Source: an uncultured Bacteroidota bacterium (GTDB lineage Bacteria; Bacteroidota; Bacteroidia; Flavobacteriales; UA16). From it: 26,265 nucleotides of DNA. A model generated the notes under the pieces. It saw only the letters and a list, made by a program, of their open reading frames with translations. It was not told the origin of the DNA and searched no databases. Position numbers and translations under genes: made by a program. The DNA is taken from contig CACHDD010000010.1 in the NCBI GenBank assembly GCA_902578505.1, forward strand, positions 1 to 26,265, given 5' to 3'. This document shows positions 24,930 through 26,265 of the stretch, one piece after another; position 1 is the stretch's first letter, and the number at the start of each line of letters is the position of its first letter.

Positions 24930-26265
24930 GAATAGACAACATATTAACATCTGCAGTTCTTTCTGGATGTGAAGAATTGTTTAGGTCTTCTCCCAAAGCA
25001 TCCCAAATCAGCGTGCAAAGAACTCGTCCTGAATTTGAAGGAGAACGCACTGTTATAGTTTTCCCTTTCACTCGTCTTTCAAAAAAGTCTCCTGAAGACA
25101 CTGGCACTGCACTTGGAAAATACATAGTTGCAAACTGTGATGATGTCGTTGCATTCCAAGTTGTAAAAGGTTTTTTAAACCTAAGCATAAGAGATAGCTA
25201 TTGGGTTCAAGAATTAAATGATGCAGTGAAATTGGGTGCTGGGTTTGGGCTTCAGCCTAAGGGATCAAAAACTCAAGTTATGGTGGAATACTCTTCACCA
25301 AACACAAACAAGCCACTGCATTTGGGACACTTGAGAAATAATTTCCTTGGCTTTTCTGTTTCAGAGATTTTGAAAGCTGCAGGACATTATGTTGTAAAAG
25401 TCCAAATCATAAACGACAGAGGAATTCACATCTGTAAGTCAATGGTAGCTTGGTTAAAGTTTGGAGAAGGTGAAACGCCTCAATCGTCTGGCATGAAGGG
25501 CGATAAGCTCGTTGGAAAGTACTATGTTGCATTTGACAAAGCATATAAATCTCAAATTGAGGAACACGGAGAAGATGGTGCCCCCATCCTACTCGAAGCT
25601 CGCGAAATGCTTAACAAGTGGGAAAATGGTGATGAGGAGGTAAGAGAGCTTTGGGCTAAAATGAATGGTTGGGTTTACGAAGGCTTTGATGCTACATACA
25701 GAGAAATGGGCGTTGACTTCGATAAGCTATACTACGAGTCAAACACATATCTAATTGGAAAATCCCAAGTAGAAAAAGGTCTTTCTGATGGAGTTTTCAA
25801 CCAACGTGAGGACGGTTCTATTTGGGTTGACCTAACTGATAGAGGTCTTGATGAAAAGCTCCTACTCCGCTCTGACGGAACTGCAGTTTACATGACCCAG
25901 GACATTGGCACAGCCATCCTTCGTTTTGAGGAATTCCCTGGATTAGACAGGCAGGTCTACACTGTTGGAAATGAGCAAGAATATCACTTTAAAGTTCTAT
26001 TTGAGATTCTTGGCAAATTAGGTTTTGAGCAAGGAGAGCGATGCCACCACCTGAGCTATGGCATGGTTGAACTTCCCGAAGGCAAAATGAAGTCAAGAGA
26101 AGGTACTGTTGTGGATGCTGACGACCTACTTACTGAAATGCGAGAAACAGCAGAAGCTGTTGCTGTTGAAGCAGGAAAACTAGATAACATTCCTCCAGAA
26201 GACAGGCCTGAACTGTTCAAGCAAGTTGGTTATGGAGCTCTCAAGTATTTCTTATTAAAAGTGGA
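24923..26265 (+). CDS. argS: Arginyl-tRNA synthetase, N-terminal and catalytic part (runs off the window)
   Basis: Charges tRNA(Arg) with arginine. The frame is open from ATG 24923 to the window end, giving 447 residues of an expected 560-600. The N-terminal Add-1 tRNA-binding domain spans about 1-110. The class I catalytic core has VEYSSPNTNKPLHLGHLRN with the HIGH motif as HLGH (133-136), VQIINDRGIHICKS (160-173), the arginine/ATP region LLLRSDGTAVYMTQDIGTAI (313-332), and the KMSKS-equivalent GKMKSREGTVV (387-397). The anticodon-binding DALR domain is cut off. The ATG lies inside the last codons of the CtlX-like gene (seven-base overlap), so the two are translationally coupled. No stop or frameshift is seen in the visible part. 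Confidence 0.97.
   Translation, partial: MLRIDNILTSAVLSGCEELFRSSPKASQISVQRTRPEFEGERTVIVFPFTRLSKKSPEDTGTALGKYIVANCDDVVAFQVVKGFLNLSIRDSYWVQELNDAVKLGAGFGLQPKGSKTQVMVEYSSPNTNKPLHLGHLRNNFLGFSVSEILKAAGHYVVKVQIINDRGIHICKSMVAWLKFGEGETPQSSGMKGDKLVGKYYVAFDKAYKSQIEEHGEDGAPILLEAREMLNKWENGDEEVRELWAKMNGWVYEGFDATYREMGVDFDKLYYESNTYLIGKSQVEKGLSDGVFNQREDGSIWVDLTDRGLDEKLLLRSDGTAVYMTQDIGTAILRFEEFPGLDRQVYTVGNEQEYHFKVLFEILGKLGFEQGERCHHLSYGMVELPEGKMKSREGTVVDADDLLTEMRETAEAVAVEAGKLDNIPPEDRPELFKQVGYGALKYFLLKV

Noticed and set aside
24919..25188. 89-codon minus-strand frame over the beginning of argS
   Set aside because: argS is continuous on the plus strand with diagnostic motifs; the antisense frame has no family features.

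Overview
The window looks like chromosomal core sequence from a low-GC (by eye mid-30s %) marine-type member of the Bacteroidota, most likely Flavobacteriales in the broad Cryomorphaceae/Crocinitomicaceae/Schleiferiaceae sense. The evidence is a type IX secretion C-terminal sorting domain, a subtilase carrying Cys-rich GCTDPxACNY repeats and a dockerin-like tail, the conserved Bacteroidota neighbourhood DUF1599 / BT_3928-like DoxX protein / folP / cdaA, Bacteroidota-type -7 boxes (TAnnTTTG) very close to start codons, and few visible Shine-Dalgarno sequences. I see no rRNA, tRNA, insertion sequence, CRISPR array or prophage. Gene density is very high: many neighbours overlap by 1-14 bases and no gene-free stretch exceeds 300 bases.

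Layout. (1) 1-2511, plus strand: the end of a TrmH-like SPOUT RNA methyltransferase, a MATE exporter and fmt (Met-tRNA formyltransferase). (2) 2482-9588, minus strand: a methylmalonyl-CoA mutase in which a short MutA-like half and a complete MutB half form one polypeptide, then a large secreted subtilase, then a small unannotated reading frame that appears broken by one extra base. (3) 9696-10559, plus: a class IV aminotransferase or aminodeoxychorismate lyase-like enzyme. (4) 10546-13500, minus: DUF1599 protein, DoxX/thioredoxin-like membrane protein and a lone DppB-type permease in one tight operon. (5) 13507-15173, plus: folP and the c-di-AMP synthase cdaA, overlapping by four bases and starting head-to-head with DUF1599. 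(6) 15170-18678, minus: a lipoprotein of the dipeptidyl-peptidase III (M49) family coupled to a T9SS-sorted choice-of-anchor-B protein. (7) 18760-21307, plus: an LptF/LptG permease and a GT-B glycosyltransferase. (8) 21334-26265, plus: an IPNS-like 2-oxoglutarate oxygenase, a small lipoprotein, two different arginine-deiminase/amidinotransferase-fold enzymes and argS (cut by the window end), the last four joined by 1-7 base overlaps.

How the genes work together. Much of the window is ordinary metabolism and envelope biology: folate (folP, possibly the class IV enzyme), formylation of initiator tRNA (fmt, which uses a folate), propionyl-CoA/succinyl-CoA interconversion (mutase), cyclic-di-AMP signalling (cdaA), lipopolysaccharide export (LptF) and extracellular protein degradation (subtilase, DPP III lipoprotein). 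The most suggestive unit is the arginine cluster at 23071-26265: an ADI/DDAH-like enzyme followed by a CtlX-like enzyme and argS. This could convert arginine to ornithine in two hydrolytic steps without ornithine carbamoyltransferase. The most unusual single proteins are the MutA-MutB fusion and the subtilase with Glu at the usual catalytic Asp position.
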